This document shows positions 36,841 through 48,000 of a DNA stretch of 64,000 bases, one piece after another. How positions within the stretch are numbered: the first letter of the stretch is position 1; each line of letters starts with the position of its first letter. Under the pieces are notes generated by a model. It was not told the DNA's origin, ran no database searches, and saw nothing but the letters and a program-made list of their open reading frames with translations. Source of the stretch: Kosakonia oryziphila (GTDB taxonomy: Bacteria; Pseudomonadota; Gammaproteobacteria; Enterobacterales; Enterobacteriaceae); assembly GCF_900094795.1 (NCBI RefSeq), contig NZ_FMBC01000012.1, forward strand, positions 1 through 64,000, given 5' to 3'. The translations under genes were made by a program, and so were the position numbers.

Positions 36841-38212
36841 AGTCACCTTCCGAAGATGCGGGTTCGTAAAAACGCTGACGCAGCGGGGAGTGATAAGCGG
36901 CAAGATGATGGTGGCGATCGCGCTGCGCGTTTGCCAGCTCAAACAAGGTGTCGCGCATTCCGGCGTAACCCTGGCGCACGCGGCGAAATTCGCCCAGGCG
37001 GTCGAACAGGGGGAAACCGGCGCGCACCAGCGGAATGCCGAACTGCCCGGCCAAATCAGCGGCGTGAGAATTGGACACCAGCAGCGATGCAGGCGTTTCG
37101 CACAACAGATCCTGCATATCTTCCAGATCGCCGATGATGACTTTTTCAACCGGCAGATCCTGCAACCCTTTCTGACTCACTGGTGCCACCACCGGGCCGG
37201 GAACCATGCCCATATCGCGGGCGAAATCACACCAAGCGGCGAGCAGATCGCCCTCGGCAGCCAGCGCAACAGGTACGCCCTGCAACCACATATGACAATC
37301 GATCATCGCATCCTGCAACTGCCCGCGCTGGCGCTCGATCCACGCCGGAACGTCGCGCCCGGAGAGGCGTTTCAGTTGATGAATAAACGTATCGCACTGG
37401 CTCATGGTCATCAGGTGCGGCAGCGTGACCACTTCCGCGTGGCTGCGCTGCGCCAGCAACTGAGCTGCGCGGGAGAGGGAAACGCCAATGGCGAAAGTGC
37501 CGAGGCTCTGTCCCATCTGCTCAATCAGCCGCAGGCTGCTGCCGCCCTGAGTAATCGGCGAGAAATCCCCACTGGCGAGATGACCGTCCAGCGACTGGGA
37601 GAGATCCGGCACAATCACCGGTTGCAGGCCAAATGCCTCGACATAACTGCGCAGCAGCTCCACGTCGCCCGGCGTCAGCAAATGGCTGAGCAGCAAGTTC
37701 ACGCGGCGATTGCGCACACCCGGCTGCGGCTTTTCCGGCACCCACTGTTCAACCATGCTCTCCAGTACCGCGCTGTAGCCATTTTCCAGGCTGCCATAAA
37801 AATCCGGCGTGTTAACGGTCAGCAGCGCCACCCCTTTATGGCGCGGAAATTCATCGCGGAACTGACGCACCACGCGCGAAATATCGCTGCCCTGGGCCTC
37901 GGAAAGGCCAGTGCTCAGCAGCACAATCGCTTTCGGGTTGTTACGTGAGCACAGCACATTCAGCGCAGTGAAGATGTTCTCATCGGCACCCATAATGGTG
38001 GATGTCGGGTCCATTGCTGTCGATTGCAGCGGGATCGGGTCGTGAAAATGCTGAATAAAAAAGACCTTCGCGAAGGCGCTACACCCCTGGGCACCATGAA
38101 CCAGTGGAATGCTCTGTTCAAAGCCCATACTTGCCAGAATCGCGCCCAGCGGTTGCCCACTTTTTACCGGGCTGACGGCCAGCGGTTTTTTACTGCGGAT
38201 AATTTCTGCCAT
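36827..38212 (-). CDS. nifN: NifN, FeMo-co scaffold beta subunit
   Basis: 461 residues, homologous to NifK. The N terminus reads VSPVKSGQPLGAILASMGFE... with the cluster-region HGAQGCSAFAKVFFIQHFHD. With NifE it forms the tetramer where the 8Fe core receives molybdenum and homocitrate. It follows nifE by 10 bases. Confidence 0.95.
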   Translation of the reverse strand: MAEIIRSKKPLAVSPVKSGQPLGAILASMGFEQSIPLVHGAQGCSAFAKVFFIQHFHDPIPLQSTAMDPTSTIMGADENIFTALNVLCSRNNPKAIVLLSTGLSEAQGSDISRVVRQFRDEFPRHKGVALLTVNTPDFYGSLENGYSAVLESMVEQWVPEKPQPGVRNRRVNLLLSHLLTPGDVELLRSYVEAFGLQPVIVPDLSQSLDGHLASGDFSPITQGGSSLRLIEQMGQSLGTFAIGVSLSRAAQLLAQRSHAEVVTLPHLMTMSQCDTFIHQLKRLSGRDVPAWIERQRGQLQDAMIDCHMWLQGVPVALAAEGDLLAAWCDFARDMGMVPGPVVAPVSQKGLQDLPVEKVIIGDLEDMQDLLCETPASLLVSNSHAADLAGQFGIPLVRAGFPLFDRLGEFRRVRQGYAGMRDTLFELANAQRDRHHHLAAYHSPLRQRFYEPASSEGDYATC

Positions 38213-38222
38213 TGCGGGCTCC

Positions 38223-39596
38223 TTATTGCCACGGGGCGCGGGAATGGGTTTGCGACCAGACCGGGCTTTCCATAGTCAGGCAGAGCTGTTCGGCCAGCGT
38301 GACAATGCCGCGGTAGCCAGCAAAGGCGTGCTCGCGCTCCTGATTAATATCGAGGAACGGCAGACGCGCCTTGTAGGCGGTATACATATTGCGTCCCCCG
38401 GCGATCATCATGTCCGCCTGATAGCGGTAAACCACGTCCAGCAGCGAGCGGGCGTTACCTTCATCAAGCATCAGCGCGTCGGCACCCATCAATTCGCGGA
38501 TGCGCTGTTTATCCTCTTCGGTGGATTTGCGTGTGCCGGTCGCCACCACTTCCATACCCAAGTCCTGGAGTGCTGAGACCACTGACCAGGATTTCACGCC
38601 GCCGGTATAGAGCAGCGCTTTGCGCCCGCGCAGGCGCTCGCGTAGCGGGGCCAGTGCCTGCTCTGTTTGTTGTTCTTCACGGGCAATGAGCTGTTCGGTG
38701 CGCTGCATCAGATCGCGGTCTCCGGTCAGCGTCGCCAGTTGACGCAGGGCGTCAGAAGTGGCACGTACGCCATAAAAACTGCCTTCAAACCACGGCGTGC
38801 CGTAGCGCTGTTGCAGCGAGCGGGCAACGTTGATCAGCGCTCTGGAACAGACCAGCATATTGACCTGCGCCCGGTGCAGCGTCTGGATTTCACTGAAGCG
38901 CCCGTCGCCGGAAAGGCTACCGAGCACGCGAATACCCAGTTCATCGAGCAGCGGCTGGATGTGCCAGAACTCCCCGGCAATATTGAATTCGCCAATCAGC
39001 CCGATATCGTGTCGGTGCGCCGGGGCAAAAGGGGTATCTTCCGGCCACGGCGCGGGTTCACGCCCGCCAATCACCTTTTTCACCATTACTTCACCGGCCA
39101 GCCGGTTGCCGAGATTTTTGCTGCCGTAAAAACCGGCGACATCAACAGCAATCACCGGTACGCCGATGGCGGTTTCTGCCGCCTGACAGACGGCCTCGAT
39201 ATCGTCACCCTCCATCGCGGGTACGCAGGTGTTATAGATAAAAACGGCGGCCGGGTGGTAACGGTTGACGATATGACGCACAGCATGGAACAGGCGGCGC
39301 TCGCCGCGCCCCATGATCACATCCTGTTCGCTCAGGTCGGTGGTAAAACCCAATCGGTTGATCGCCGGGCCAGAGCTGAAACTGCCCCGGTTATCCCATG
39401 AGCTACCGGTACAACCAATGGGGCCGTGTACCAAGTGGGCAACATCGGAGAGTGGCAGCAGGGTGATCTGCGCACCGTCAAAGGCGCAGCCGCCCGCTGT
39501 TGCGCCGGGTTTCGGCGCGCTACAGCCGGATTTCTGTTTATGGTTGTGCTCGCAGGCAGGTTCATCGAGCAAAGCCAGGATCTCGTTCCCCTTCAT
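38223..39596 (-). CDS. nifE: NifE, FeMo-co scaffold alpha subunit
   Basis: 457 residues from ATG 39596 ([20 protein letters not shown]), the same length as recalled for Klebsiella. It is homologous to NifD, with [36 protein letters not shown] and [16 protein letters not shown] supplying cluster ligands. The 40-codon upstream extension of the frame covers promoter DNA and is not coding. Confidence 0.95.
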   Translation of the reverse strand: MKGNEILALLDEPACEHNHKQKSGCSAPKPGATAGGCAFDGAQITLLPLSDVAHLVHGPIGCTGSSWDNRGSFSSGPAINRLGFTTDLSEQDVIMGRGERRLFHAVRHIVNRYHPAAVFIYNTCVPAMEGDDIEAVCQAAETAIGVPVIAVDVAGFYGSKNLGNRLAGEVMVKKVIGGREPAPWPEDTPFAPAHRHDIGLIGEFNIAGEFWHIQPLLDELGIRVLGSLSGDGRFSEIQTLHRAQVNMLVCSRALINVARSLQQRYGTPWFEGSFYGVRATSDALRQLATLTGDRDLMQRTEQLIAREEQQTEQALAPLRERLRGRKALLYTGGVKSWSVVSALQDLGMEVVATGTRKSTEEDKQRIRELMGADALMLDEGNARSLLDVVYRYQADMMIAGGRNMYTAYKARLPFLDINQEREHAFAGYRGIVTLAEQLCLTMESPVWSQTHSRAPWQ

Positions 39597-39632
39597 CTTC
39601 ACCTCATCATCTGGTTGGGTTGTAGCAGAAGG

Positions 39633-39649
39633 TGCAATTCGCGAGCCAG
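39633..39649 (-). promoter_or_regulatory. Sigma-54 promoter of nifENX
   Basis: The minus strand CTGGCTCGCGAATTGCA has TGGC and TTGCA boxes with GG-N10-GC spacing. The start point would be near 39622, about 26 bases before nifE. Confidence 0.87.
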
Positions 39650-39681
39650 TAATGAGTGATTGATTTTTAAGAGAAAAAAAG

Positions 39682-39697
39682 TGTCGGTTTTGCAACA
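39682..39697 (-). promoter_or_regulatory. NifA upstream activator site for nifE
   Basis: TGTCGGTTTTGCAACA fits TGT-N10-ACA. It is centred only about 68 bases upstream of the predicted start, closer than at the other nif promoters here. Confidence 0.78.
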
Positions 39698-39724
39698 AAG
39701 CAGACAATTGGCGCAATGTTCACG

Positions 39725-39748
39725 CAAAAAAAATCCCCCGAAGGGGAT
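39725..39748 (-). terminator. Intrinsic terminator of nifHDKTY
   Basis: On the minus strand ATCCCC pairs with GGGGAT around a four-base loop and runs into about eight T residues, starting five bases after the nifY stop. This separates nifHDKTY from nifENX transcripts. Confidence 0.88.
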
Positions 39749-39752
39749 GGAT

Positions 39753-40415
39753 TCAGAACACCCGTTCTTCCAGCGGGTTGGCGCGCTCAAGGCGTTTTGC
39801 CAGCCACGGCGGCAACTGCCCGTTGAGGAGCGTTTTGATGGCGTCGCATTGCGAGGTGATGGTCTGGCCGGGGGCAACTTTCATCGGATGGATATTGTGG
39901 CGGATCAGGCGGGCAGCGGCGGGGCCGCCAACGGCTTCGCAAAACAGCAGATGGCAATCGCTGAGCAGTTGCGCGCGGCTCTCGTTGGGCTCTTTGTCCT
40001 CGGGGCTGGCGGCGTAGCGGCGTAAGTCATACAGCCAGCCGCCCTGGTCATCAAAGGCATAAATAAAAAAAAGCCGCCCCTGACCAAAATGGCCATTGAT
40101 TGCCAGCCCATCCTGCGAGCAGAAAGCGACAATCAACTGCGGGCGGCGCGCCGCGTGGTTGCTCACCCGCAAATGGGCGGGTAGTTCGCCGTTCAGGCAC
40201 GCTTTCACCCGCGCCCAGCGACCGGCGGACATTAATGCTTCCTCATGAGGAAAGCGCTGCTCCAGATGGCGTTGATCCAGCGAGGCCAGCAATTCCGGCG
40301 TCAGCACCTCATCACAGTCGCCGGTCAGCCACGCCATTATTTGCGCAGGTTGCAGTTCCGGCAGCGCCTGGAACAGCGCCAGCATCCGCCAGAAAAGGGT
40401 ATCGTTGTCGGACAT
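39753..40415 (-). CDS. nifY: NifY, apo-nitrogenase chaperone
   Basis: 220 residues. The C-terminal domain is NifX/NafY-like (AARRPQLIVAFCSQDGLAIN, GHFGQGRLFFIYAFDDQGG) and the N-terminal helical domain is as in NafY. It binds apo-MoFe protein and holds it ready for cofactor insertion. It follows nifT by 11 bases and is the last gene of the nifH operon. Confidence 0.92.
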   Translation of the reverse strand: MSDNDTLFWRMLALFQALPELQPAQIMAWLTGDCDEVLTPELLASLDQRHLEQRFPHEEALMSAGRWARVKACLNGELPAHLRVSNHAARRPQLIVAFCSQDGLAINGHFGQGRLFFIYAFDDQGGWLYDLRRYAASPEDKEPNESRAQLLSDCHLLFCEAVGGPAAARLIRHNIHPMKVAPGQTITSQCDAIKTLLNGQLPPWLAKRLERANPLEERVF

Positions 40416-40426
40416 GGCTTATCTCC

Positions 40427-40645
40427 TTATAGCAGGGCGTCACGGGTGGCGCGCAGACTAATGGGAAATGAGGGCCGTCCCGGTTGCAGATTGACGTAAT
40501 AGCGGCGACCACCCTCAAGAGAAATTGCACCGCCCCAGCGTTCCGGGGAGTCGTGCTCAACGTCCAGGATTTTCGCTTCCAGATCCTGTTTGGCGATATA
40601 ACAGTAGAGATCCGCGCCGCGCTGGCGAATAGTAACGACCGGCAT
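40427..40645 (-). CDS. nifT: NifT, small nitrogenase-operon protein
   Basis: 72 residues from ATG 40645 (MPVVTIRQRGADLYCYIAKQ), matching the FixT/NifT family, which is mostly beta. Its function is not established; mutants in Klebsiella have little effect. It lies 41 bases after nifK and just before nifY. The eight-codon upstream extension of the frame has no family similarity. Confidence 0.92.
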   Translation of the reverse strand: MPVVTIRQRGADLYCYIAKQDLEAKILDVEHDSPERWGGAISLEGGRRYYVNLQPGRPSFPISLRATRDALL

Positions 40646-40686
40646 AGTGCCTCCCTGAGCCCCGCGCAAGGCGGGGCTGTGATGGT

Positions 40687-42249
40687 TTAACGGATAAGAT
40701 CGAAGCTGTAGTCAGTTTTGCCGAGCTTGATGGTCTCTCTGTCGACTTTCTCCAGCACCGCATTGACCAGCGTGGTGAGGATACTCATGGCCCCCTCGTA
40801 ACCCCAGGTAGTCTGGCGGTGCAGATGATGGCGATCGAACAGTGGGAACCCCAGGCGGATCAGCGGCACTTCAAACTGCTCACCCTTCGCCAGCGTATCG
40901 CGCTGGATAAACTTGGCGTAGGAGTTGCCGATCATAAAGTCCGGCTGACGGGTAAACATCAGCGAGCGGAAATGCCACAGATCGCAGTTGATAAAGACTT
41001 CGCTCTCTTTCCCGTATGGCGAGGCGTCGAGCATTTTCTTCATCGCTTTTTGCCAGCGTTTGCTGCCGTTATGACACAGGATAACCGTCGGTTCGCAGCC
41101 CAGTTCCAGCAGGAAGCGGGTCAGTCCCATGACAAAATCCGGGTCGCCAAACAGGCCGAATTTCTTGCCGTGTAGCCAGGTATGGGAGTCGAGCATCATA
41201 TCCACCAGCCGTCCACGTTCCAGCGCTAAGCTATCCGGAATGGCTTTGCCGGTTAACTGGCTTACTGTCATCAGCAGTTCATCTGTTCCGGCCAGCCCCA
41301 TCGGGATTTGCACCTCGGTGGCGGGTTGGTTCCAGCTTTCCTGCACCACTTTTTTGCTTTTCACCAGTTGCCAGGGTTGCAGCAGCAGGGTATCGATAGC
41401 GTCAGGCGCTTCGCGCATCTCCTGCTGGGTCGTGCCGCCAGCGTACATGTGATAATGCCCGTCTGCTGGCGTATCCAGCACTTCGGAGGGATCGGAAAGC
41501 AGGCTGCACGGCACCTCCATTTGCGCCATCATGCGTTTCAGTACGCGGAAATTGCCGAGATAAGTTTCAAATCCGCTGACCAGATTGATACGCGGTAACT
41601 TGCCCGGTTGCCCGCTGTAATCGGCAGTAAAAGTACGGGCGAAGCCCTCAAACATATTGTCCCAGCCGGTGATATGACTGCCGATAAAGCTTGGTGTGTG
41701 CGCGTAAGGCACCTGGATTGCCGCGTCGACAAAGCCATCTTTTTTGGCGTTAGCAATAAACGCCTGGAGATCGTCGCCGATGACTTCCGCCATACAGGTG
41801 GTAGAGACGGCAATGATTTCCGGTTTGTAGAGGGCACTGGCGTTCTGCAACCCGGTGTTCAGGTTGTTGTTGCCGCCGAATACTGCCGCATCTTCCGTCA
41901 TCGAGTCAGAAACACAGGCAATCGGCTCTTTAAAGTGACGGTTAAAATAGGTGCGGAAATAGGCTACGCACCCCTGGGAGCCGTGAACATACGGCAGCGT
42001 ATTGGCAAAGCCCAGCGCGCAAAGTACCGCGCCCAGCGGCTGGCAGGCTTTGGCCGGATCGATTGTCAGCGCTTCGCGTTGAAAGTTAAGCGCTTCATAC
42101 TCTGCCGTGGTGGTCCATTGAAAGACCTCCTGCACGCGCGCCGGATCGTGGGCCTCTTCCAGTTGCCGTTTATCTTTAAACAGCATCTGGTACGCACCCT
42201 GTTCAAACAGCGGATGACAGTTTTGAATTTTCTCAGCACTTTGGCTCAT
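40687..42249 (-). CDS. nifK: NifK, nitrogenase MoFe protein beta subunit
   Basis: 520 residues from ATG 42249 (MSQSAEKIQNCHPLFEQGAY). P-cluster cysteines are in AKACQPLGAVLCALGF, HGSQGCVAYFRTYFNRHF and the STTCMAEVIGDDLQ motif. With NifD it forms the alpha2beta2 enzyme. The start is seven codons inside the open frame, chosen by family alignment; a good AGGAG-type site precedes it. It follows nifD by 55 bases. Confidence 0.97.
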   Translation of the reverse strand: MSQSAEKIQNCHPLFEQGAYQMLFKDKRQLEEAHDPARVQEVFQWTTTAEYEALNFQREALTIDPAKACQPLGAVLCALGFANTLPYVHGSQGCVAYFRTYFNRHFKEPIACVSDSMTEDAAVFGGNNNLNTGLQNASALYKPEIIAVSTTCMAEVIGDDLQAFIANAKKDGFVDAAIQVPYAHTPSFIGSHITGWDNMFEGFARTFTADYSGQPGKLPRINLVSGFETYLGNFRVLKRMMAQMEVPCSLLSDPSEVLDTPADGHYHMYAGGTTQQEMREAPDAIDTLLLQPWQLVKSKKVVQESWNQPATEVQIPMGLAGTDELLMTVSQLTGKAIPDSLALERGRLVDMMLDSHTWLHGKKFGLFGDPDFVMGLTRFLLELGCEPTVILCHNGSKRWQKAMKKMLDASPYGKESEVFINCDLWHFRSLMFTRQPDFMIGNSYAKFIQRDTLAKGEQFEVPLIRLGFPLFDRHHLHRQTTWGYEGAMSILTTLVNAVLEKVDRETIKLGKTDYSFDLIR

Positions 42250-42304
42250 GGTGTTCTCCTCCCGCGCCACAAATCGGTGAACAGACGGGATAGCAGGATT
42301 AAAA

Positions 42305-43753
42305 TCAGGCGGATTTCAGCCACGGCGCGGTCAACTGGCCCCACGCGGGGTTGTTGATCGTCATATCCATATCGCGGGCGAAGATGGCAAAGCCGTCATA
42401 ACCGTGATAGGGGCCGGAGTAATCCCAGGAGTGCATCTGGCGAAATGGCACCCCCATTTTCTGGAAGATGTACTTTTCTTTAATGCCGGAGCCGATCAGA
42501 TCCGGCTTCAGCGCTTTGACAAAGGCTTCCAGTTCATAACTGCTGGCATCATCGAACAGCAAAGTGCCTTCTTTCAGATCCGGCAGGGTGCGGTCATAGT
42601 CATCGTTATGGGCAAATTCATAACCCGCAGCGATAATTTCCATCCCCAAATCTTCATAAGCACCAATCACATGACGAGGACGTAAGCCGCCCATATAAAG
42701 CAGTACTTTGCGGCCTTCCAGACGCGGACGGTATTTGGCGATGATGGCGTCGTTCTGCGCCTGATATTTGGCGATCACCGCTTCGGCGTTGGCGCGAATG
42801 GTGTCATCAAACATATCGGCGATTTTGCGCAACGACTCGGCGACTTTGGTCGGGCCGAAGAAGTTGTACTCCATCCACGGAATACCGTGTTTCTCCTCCA
42901 TATGGCGGGAGATGTAGTTCATTGAGCGGTAGCAGTGCACAAGGTTGAGTTTGACGAACGGCGTGTTCTCCATCTCAACCAGCGTGCCGTCGCCGGACCA
43001 CTGCGCCACCACGCGCAGGCCCATCTCTTCGAGCAAAATGCGCGACGCCCAGGCATCGCCACCGATGTTGTAATCACCGATGATCGCCACGTCATAAGGG
43101 CCAGCCTCAAACGGCTTACCTTCGCGGTTATCCAGTACCCAGTCGCGGATCACGTCGTTGGCGATGTGGTGGCCGAGTGACTGGGAAACGCCGCGAAAGC
43201 CTTCGCATCGCACCGGAATGACCGGTTTATTGATGGCTTTGCGGCTGGCGTTAGCGACGGCTTCAATGTCGTCGCCAATCAGGCCTACCGGGCATTCGGA
43301 CTGAATGGAGATCCCTTTGGTCAGCGGGAACAGCGTCTCCATCTCTTCAATCAGTTTGGTCAGTTTTTTATCGCCGCCAAACACGATATCGCGCTCCTGA
43401 AAATCGGAGGTGAAGTTGAGCGTACCGAAACTATCGACACCACTGACGCCGGTGTAGTAGTTACGTCGCCCGGCGCGGGAGTATTGACCGCAGCCGACCG
43501 GGCCGTGGGAGATATGGGCCATATCTTTGATCGGCCCGAATACCACCCCTTTAGAACCGGCGTAAGAGCAACCGCGTACGGTCATCACGCCGGGCTGCGA
43601 CTTACGGTTGGAGATGATGCATTTCCCGACGCTTTCCATCTCCGGGTCGCTCACCATCATGTGCTTTCTGCGTTCTTTGCGCGTTTTTTCCGGAAAGATC
43701 TCCAGCACTTCCTGGATGATCTCCAGATTACGTTCGCCAGTTGCATTGCTCAT
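42305..43753 (-). CDS. nifD: NifD, nitrogenase MoFe protein alpha subunit
   Basis: 482 residues. P-cluster ligands lie in [32 protein letters not shown] and the [16 protein letters not shown] motif. FeMo-co is held by the cysteine in [12 protein letters not shown] and the histidine in [15 protein letters not shown], both present. The homocitrate-site lysine region is also intact. This sequence is typical of molybdenum, not vanadium, enzyme. Confidence 0.97.
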   Translation of the reverse strand: MSNATGERNLEIIQEVLEIFPEKTRKERRKHMMVSDPEMESVGKCIISNRKSQPGVMTVRGCSYAGSKGVVFGPIKDMAHISHGPVGCGQYSRAGRRNYYTGVSGVDSFGTLNFTSDFQERDIVFGGDKKLTKLIEEMETLFPLTKGISIQSECPVGLIGDDIEAVANASRKAINKPVIPVRCEGFRGVSQSLGHHIANDVIRDWVLDNREGKPFEAGPYDVAIIGDYNIGGDAWASRILLEEMGLRVVAQWSGDGTLVEMENTPFVKLNLVHCYRSMNYISRHMEEKHGIPWMEYNFFGPTKVAESLRKIADMFDDTIRANAEAVIAKYQAQNDAIIAKYRPRLEGRKVLLYMGGLRPRHVIGAYEDLGMEIIAAGYEFAHNDDYDRTLPDLKEGTLLFDDASSYELEAFVKALKPDLIGSGIKEKYIFQKMGVPFRQMHSWDYSGPYHGYDGFAIFARDMDMTINNPAWGQLTAPWLKSA

Positions 43754-43780
43754 AGTCGTCTTCCTGTTGGCGGGCGTGCA

Positions 43781-44731
<951 letters not shown>

Positions 44732-44741
44732 CTATTTTATT

Positions 44742-44754
44742 TAATTTATTGATT
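44742..44754 (-). promoter_or_regulatory. IHF binding site upstream of nifH
   Basis: The minus strand AATCAATAAATTA matches the consensus WATCAA-N4-TTR perfectly. It lies between promoter and NifA site in AT-rich DNA, where IHF is known to bend the DNA at Klebsiella nifH. Confidence 0.75.
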
Positions 44755-44820
44755 TTTAATGATTTTGTATTTTCTCTGCCGCAAAAGTAGAGACAAAGAG
44801 TAAACAATCGCCTTACCAAT

Positions 44821-44836
44821 TGTTCGAAACAGAACA
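44821..44836 (-). promoter_or_regulatory. NifA upstream activator site for nifH
   Basis: TGTTCGAAACAGAACA is a perfect TGT-N10-ACA palindrome centred about 130 bases upstream of the predicted nifH start point. Confidence 0.9.
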
Positions 44837-44890
44837 ATTCCGCACATCGTTTCTATACCTCTGGAGACAACCCACGGCGGTGCGACACTT

Positions 44891-44906
44891 TGTCGGCAGT
44901 TCAACA
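44891..44906 (+). promoter_or_regulatory. NifA upstream activator site for nifJ
   Basis: TGTCGGCAGTTCAACA fits TGT-N10-ACA. It is centred about 118 bases upstream of the predicted nifJ start point and about 200 from nifH, so it probably serves nifJ. Confidence 0.82.
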
Positions 44907-44989
44907 GGATGTCGTGTCTGCTGTCTTGTTTCATGCAACCGTTTTGTCGTTATTTCCTTTAATGCTTTGTTTATAAAGAGATAAATGAG

Positions 44990-45006
44990 CTGGCACAGGC
45001 TGTGCA
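44990..45006 (+). promoter_or_regulatory. Sigma-54 promoter of nifJ
   Basis: CTGGCACAGGCTGTGCA has the ideal TGGCAC box and GG-N10-GC spacing. The start point would be near 45017, some 32 bases before nifJ. The 386-base nifH-nifJ gap holds these five sites and no gene. Confidence 0.88.
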
Positions 45007-45048
45007 ACGGCGTCAGGGAGATGACCTCTTACAGTCGAGGAATGTGCA

Positions 45049-48000
45049 ATGTCCGGAAAGATGAAAACAATGGATGGCAACGCGGCAGCGGCGTGGATTT
45101 CGTATGCCTTTACTGATGTCGCCGCGATTTACCCCATTACCCCTTCAACGCCGATGGCGGAAAACGTCGATCAGTGGGCGGCTGATGGTAAGAAAAACCT
45201 GTTTGGCCAGCCGGTGCGTTTAATGGAGATGCAGTCGGAAGCTGGTGCGGCTGGTGCCGTACACGGCGCGTTGCAGGCCGGGGCGCTGACCACCACCTAT
45301 ACCGCTTCGCAGGGGCTGCTGTTAATGATCCCCAATCTGTACAAAATCGCCGGTGAGCTGCTGCCCGGCGTGTTTCACGTCAGCGCCCGCGCGCTGGCAA
45401 CCAACTCGCTGAATATTTTCGGCGATCATCAGGATGTGATGGCGGTTCGTCAGAGCGGCTGTGCATTGCTGGCGGAGAGCAACGTACAGCAGGTGATGGA
45501 TCTCTCGGCGGTAGCACACCTCTCCGCCATTAAAGGCCGCGTACCGTTTATTAACTTCTTTGATGGTTTTCGTACTTCTCATGAGATCCAGAAAATCGAA
45601 GTACTGGAGTATGACAAGCTGGCGCCGTTGCTGGATACCGACGCGCTGAACCACTTCCGGCGTAACGCCCTGAACCCGGATCATCCGGTGATCCGTGGTA
45701 CCGCGCAAAACCCCGATATCTATTTTCAGGAGCGGGAAGCGGCCAACCGCTACTACGATGCGCTACCGGAGATCGTCGAAAACTATATGGCGGAAATCTA
45801 TCGCCTGACAGGTCGTGAATACCACCTGTTTGATTACTACGGCGCAGAAGATGCCGATCACATCATTGTGGCGATGGGCTCGGTATGCGACACCATTTCC
45901 GAAGTGGTGGATGCGCTGATCGACAGCGGTGAAAAGGTCGGGCTGGTGACGGTGCATCTGTTCCGGCCTTTTTCACTGTCGCACTTCTTCGCCAAAATCC
46001 CTCCAACCGTCAAACGTATTGCGGTACTCGATCGCACCAAAGAGCCGGGTGCACAGGCGGAACCACTGTGCCTGGATGTGAAAAACGCGTTTTATCACCA
46101 GCATAACGCGCCGCTGATCGTCGGCGGTCGCTATGCGCTGGGCGGTAAAGATGTGCTGCCGGGACATATTGTCTCGGTGTTTGAGAACCTGAAAAAACCG
46201 CTGCCGAAAGATGGCTTCACGGTGGGGATCTTCGACGACGTCACGCACACGTCGCTGCCGGTGCCTTCTCATGATGTCCATGTTTCCCGCGAGGGGATCA
46301 CCGCCTGTAAATTCTGGGGGCTGGGTTCTGACGGTACGGTCAGCGCCAACAAGAGCGCCATCAAGATCATCGGCGATAAAACGCCGATGTATGCGCAGGC
46401 CTACTTTGCCTACGATTCGAAAAAATCCGGCGGCATTACCGTTTCGCACCTGCGTTTTGGTGAGCGGCCCATTACCTCGCCGTACCTGATCCACCGCGCG
46501 GATTTTATCGCCTGCTCGCAGCAATCCTATGTCGATAAGTACGATCTGCTGGAGGGGCTGAACCCCGGCGGCACATTCCTGTTGAACTGCACCTGGTTTG
46601 GTGAAGAGCTGGAAGCACGCTTACCAAACAGTATGAAGCGCTATATCGCCCGCGAAGGGATCCGTTTTTACACCCTCAATGCAGTAGATATCGCCCGTAA
46701 GCTGGGGCTGGGTGGACGCTTTAACATGCTGATGCAGTCAGCATTCTTCAAACTGGCGGGGATTATTGATCCGCAAGCGGCATCCGGCTATCTGAAGCAG
46801 GCAGTCGAGAAATCCTACGGCAGTAAAGGGCAAAAAGTGGTGGATATGAACAATGCCGCCATTGATCTGGGGATGGAAGCCATCCAGGAAGTGATGGTGC
46901 CGGAACGCTGGGCGACGCTGGAAGATGAGGCGGTGGAAGAGATGCGGATGGTGCCGGATTTTATCCGCGACATCCTCGAGCCGATGAACCGGCAGAATGG
47001 CGACAAACTGCCGGTCAGCGCTTTTGTCGGTATGGAGGACGGGACATTCCCGACGGGAACCGCAGCGTGGGAGAAACGTGGCATTGCGTTGCAGGTGCCG
47101 GTGTGGAACCCCGAAGGCTGTACCCAGTGCAATCAGTGCGCCTTTATCTGCCCGCATGCTGCTATTCGTCCGGCGCTGTTGAGTCAGGAAGAGCGCGATG
47201 CTGCACCGGTAGCGTTGCTGAGCAAAGCGGCGCAGGGGGCGAAAGATTACGACTATCATCTGGCCATTTCGCCACTTGATTGTTCCGGCTGTGGCAACTG
47301 TGCCGATATCTGCCCGGCGAAGGGAAAAGCCCTGCCGATGCAGCCGCTGGAGAGCCAGTTAGCGATGCAACCGGTGTGGGATTATGCGCTGGCTCTGTCG
47401 CCAAAAAGCAATCCGTTCAACAAAACCACGGTCAAAGGCAGCCAGTTTGAAACCCCGTTGCTGGAGTTTTCCGGTGCCTGTGCGGGCTGCGGCGAAACCC
47501 CGTATGCGCGTCTGGTGACGCAGTTGTTTGGCGATCGCATGATGATCGCCAACGCCACGGGGTGCTCGTCAATCTGGGGGGCCAGCGCGCCGTCAATTCC
47601 CTGGACTACCAACCATAAAGGGCAAGGCCCGGCGTGGGCTAACTCGTTGTTCGAAGATAACGCCGAGTTTGGTCTGGGGATGATGCTCGGCGGACGTGCG
47701 GTACGCGAACAGCTCGCCAGCGATGCAATGGATGCACTGACCGCACCGCACAGCGAGGCGTTACAACAGGCGTTGCGCCAGTGGCTGGAGAGTAAAGATC
47801 GAGGTGAAGGCACGCGCGAGCGCGGCGAGCAACTGAGTGCGCTGCTGGCGCAAGAGAAAGGCGATGATCCGCTGCTGAACCGCATGTACCAGAACCGCGA
47901 CTATTTCGCTAAACGTTCGCAGTGGATTTTTGGTGGCGACGGTTGGGCGTATGACATCGGTTTTGGCGGCCTCGATCATGTGCTGGCCTCCGGCGAGGAT

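Noticed and set aside
36841..37149. Extended N terminus of nifX within nifN
   Set aside because: The extra residues do not resemble NifX, while ATG 36840 gives the standard protein start.
36809..37948. 379-codon plus-strand frame opposite nifN
   Set aside because: It is a shadow of nifN with no ribosome site and a composition typical of an antisense frame.
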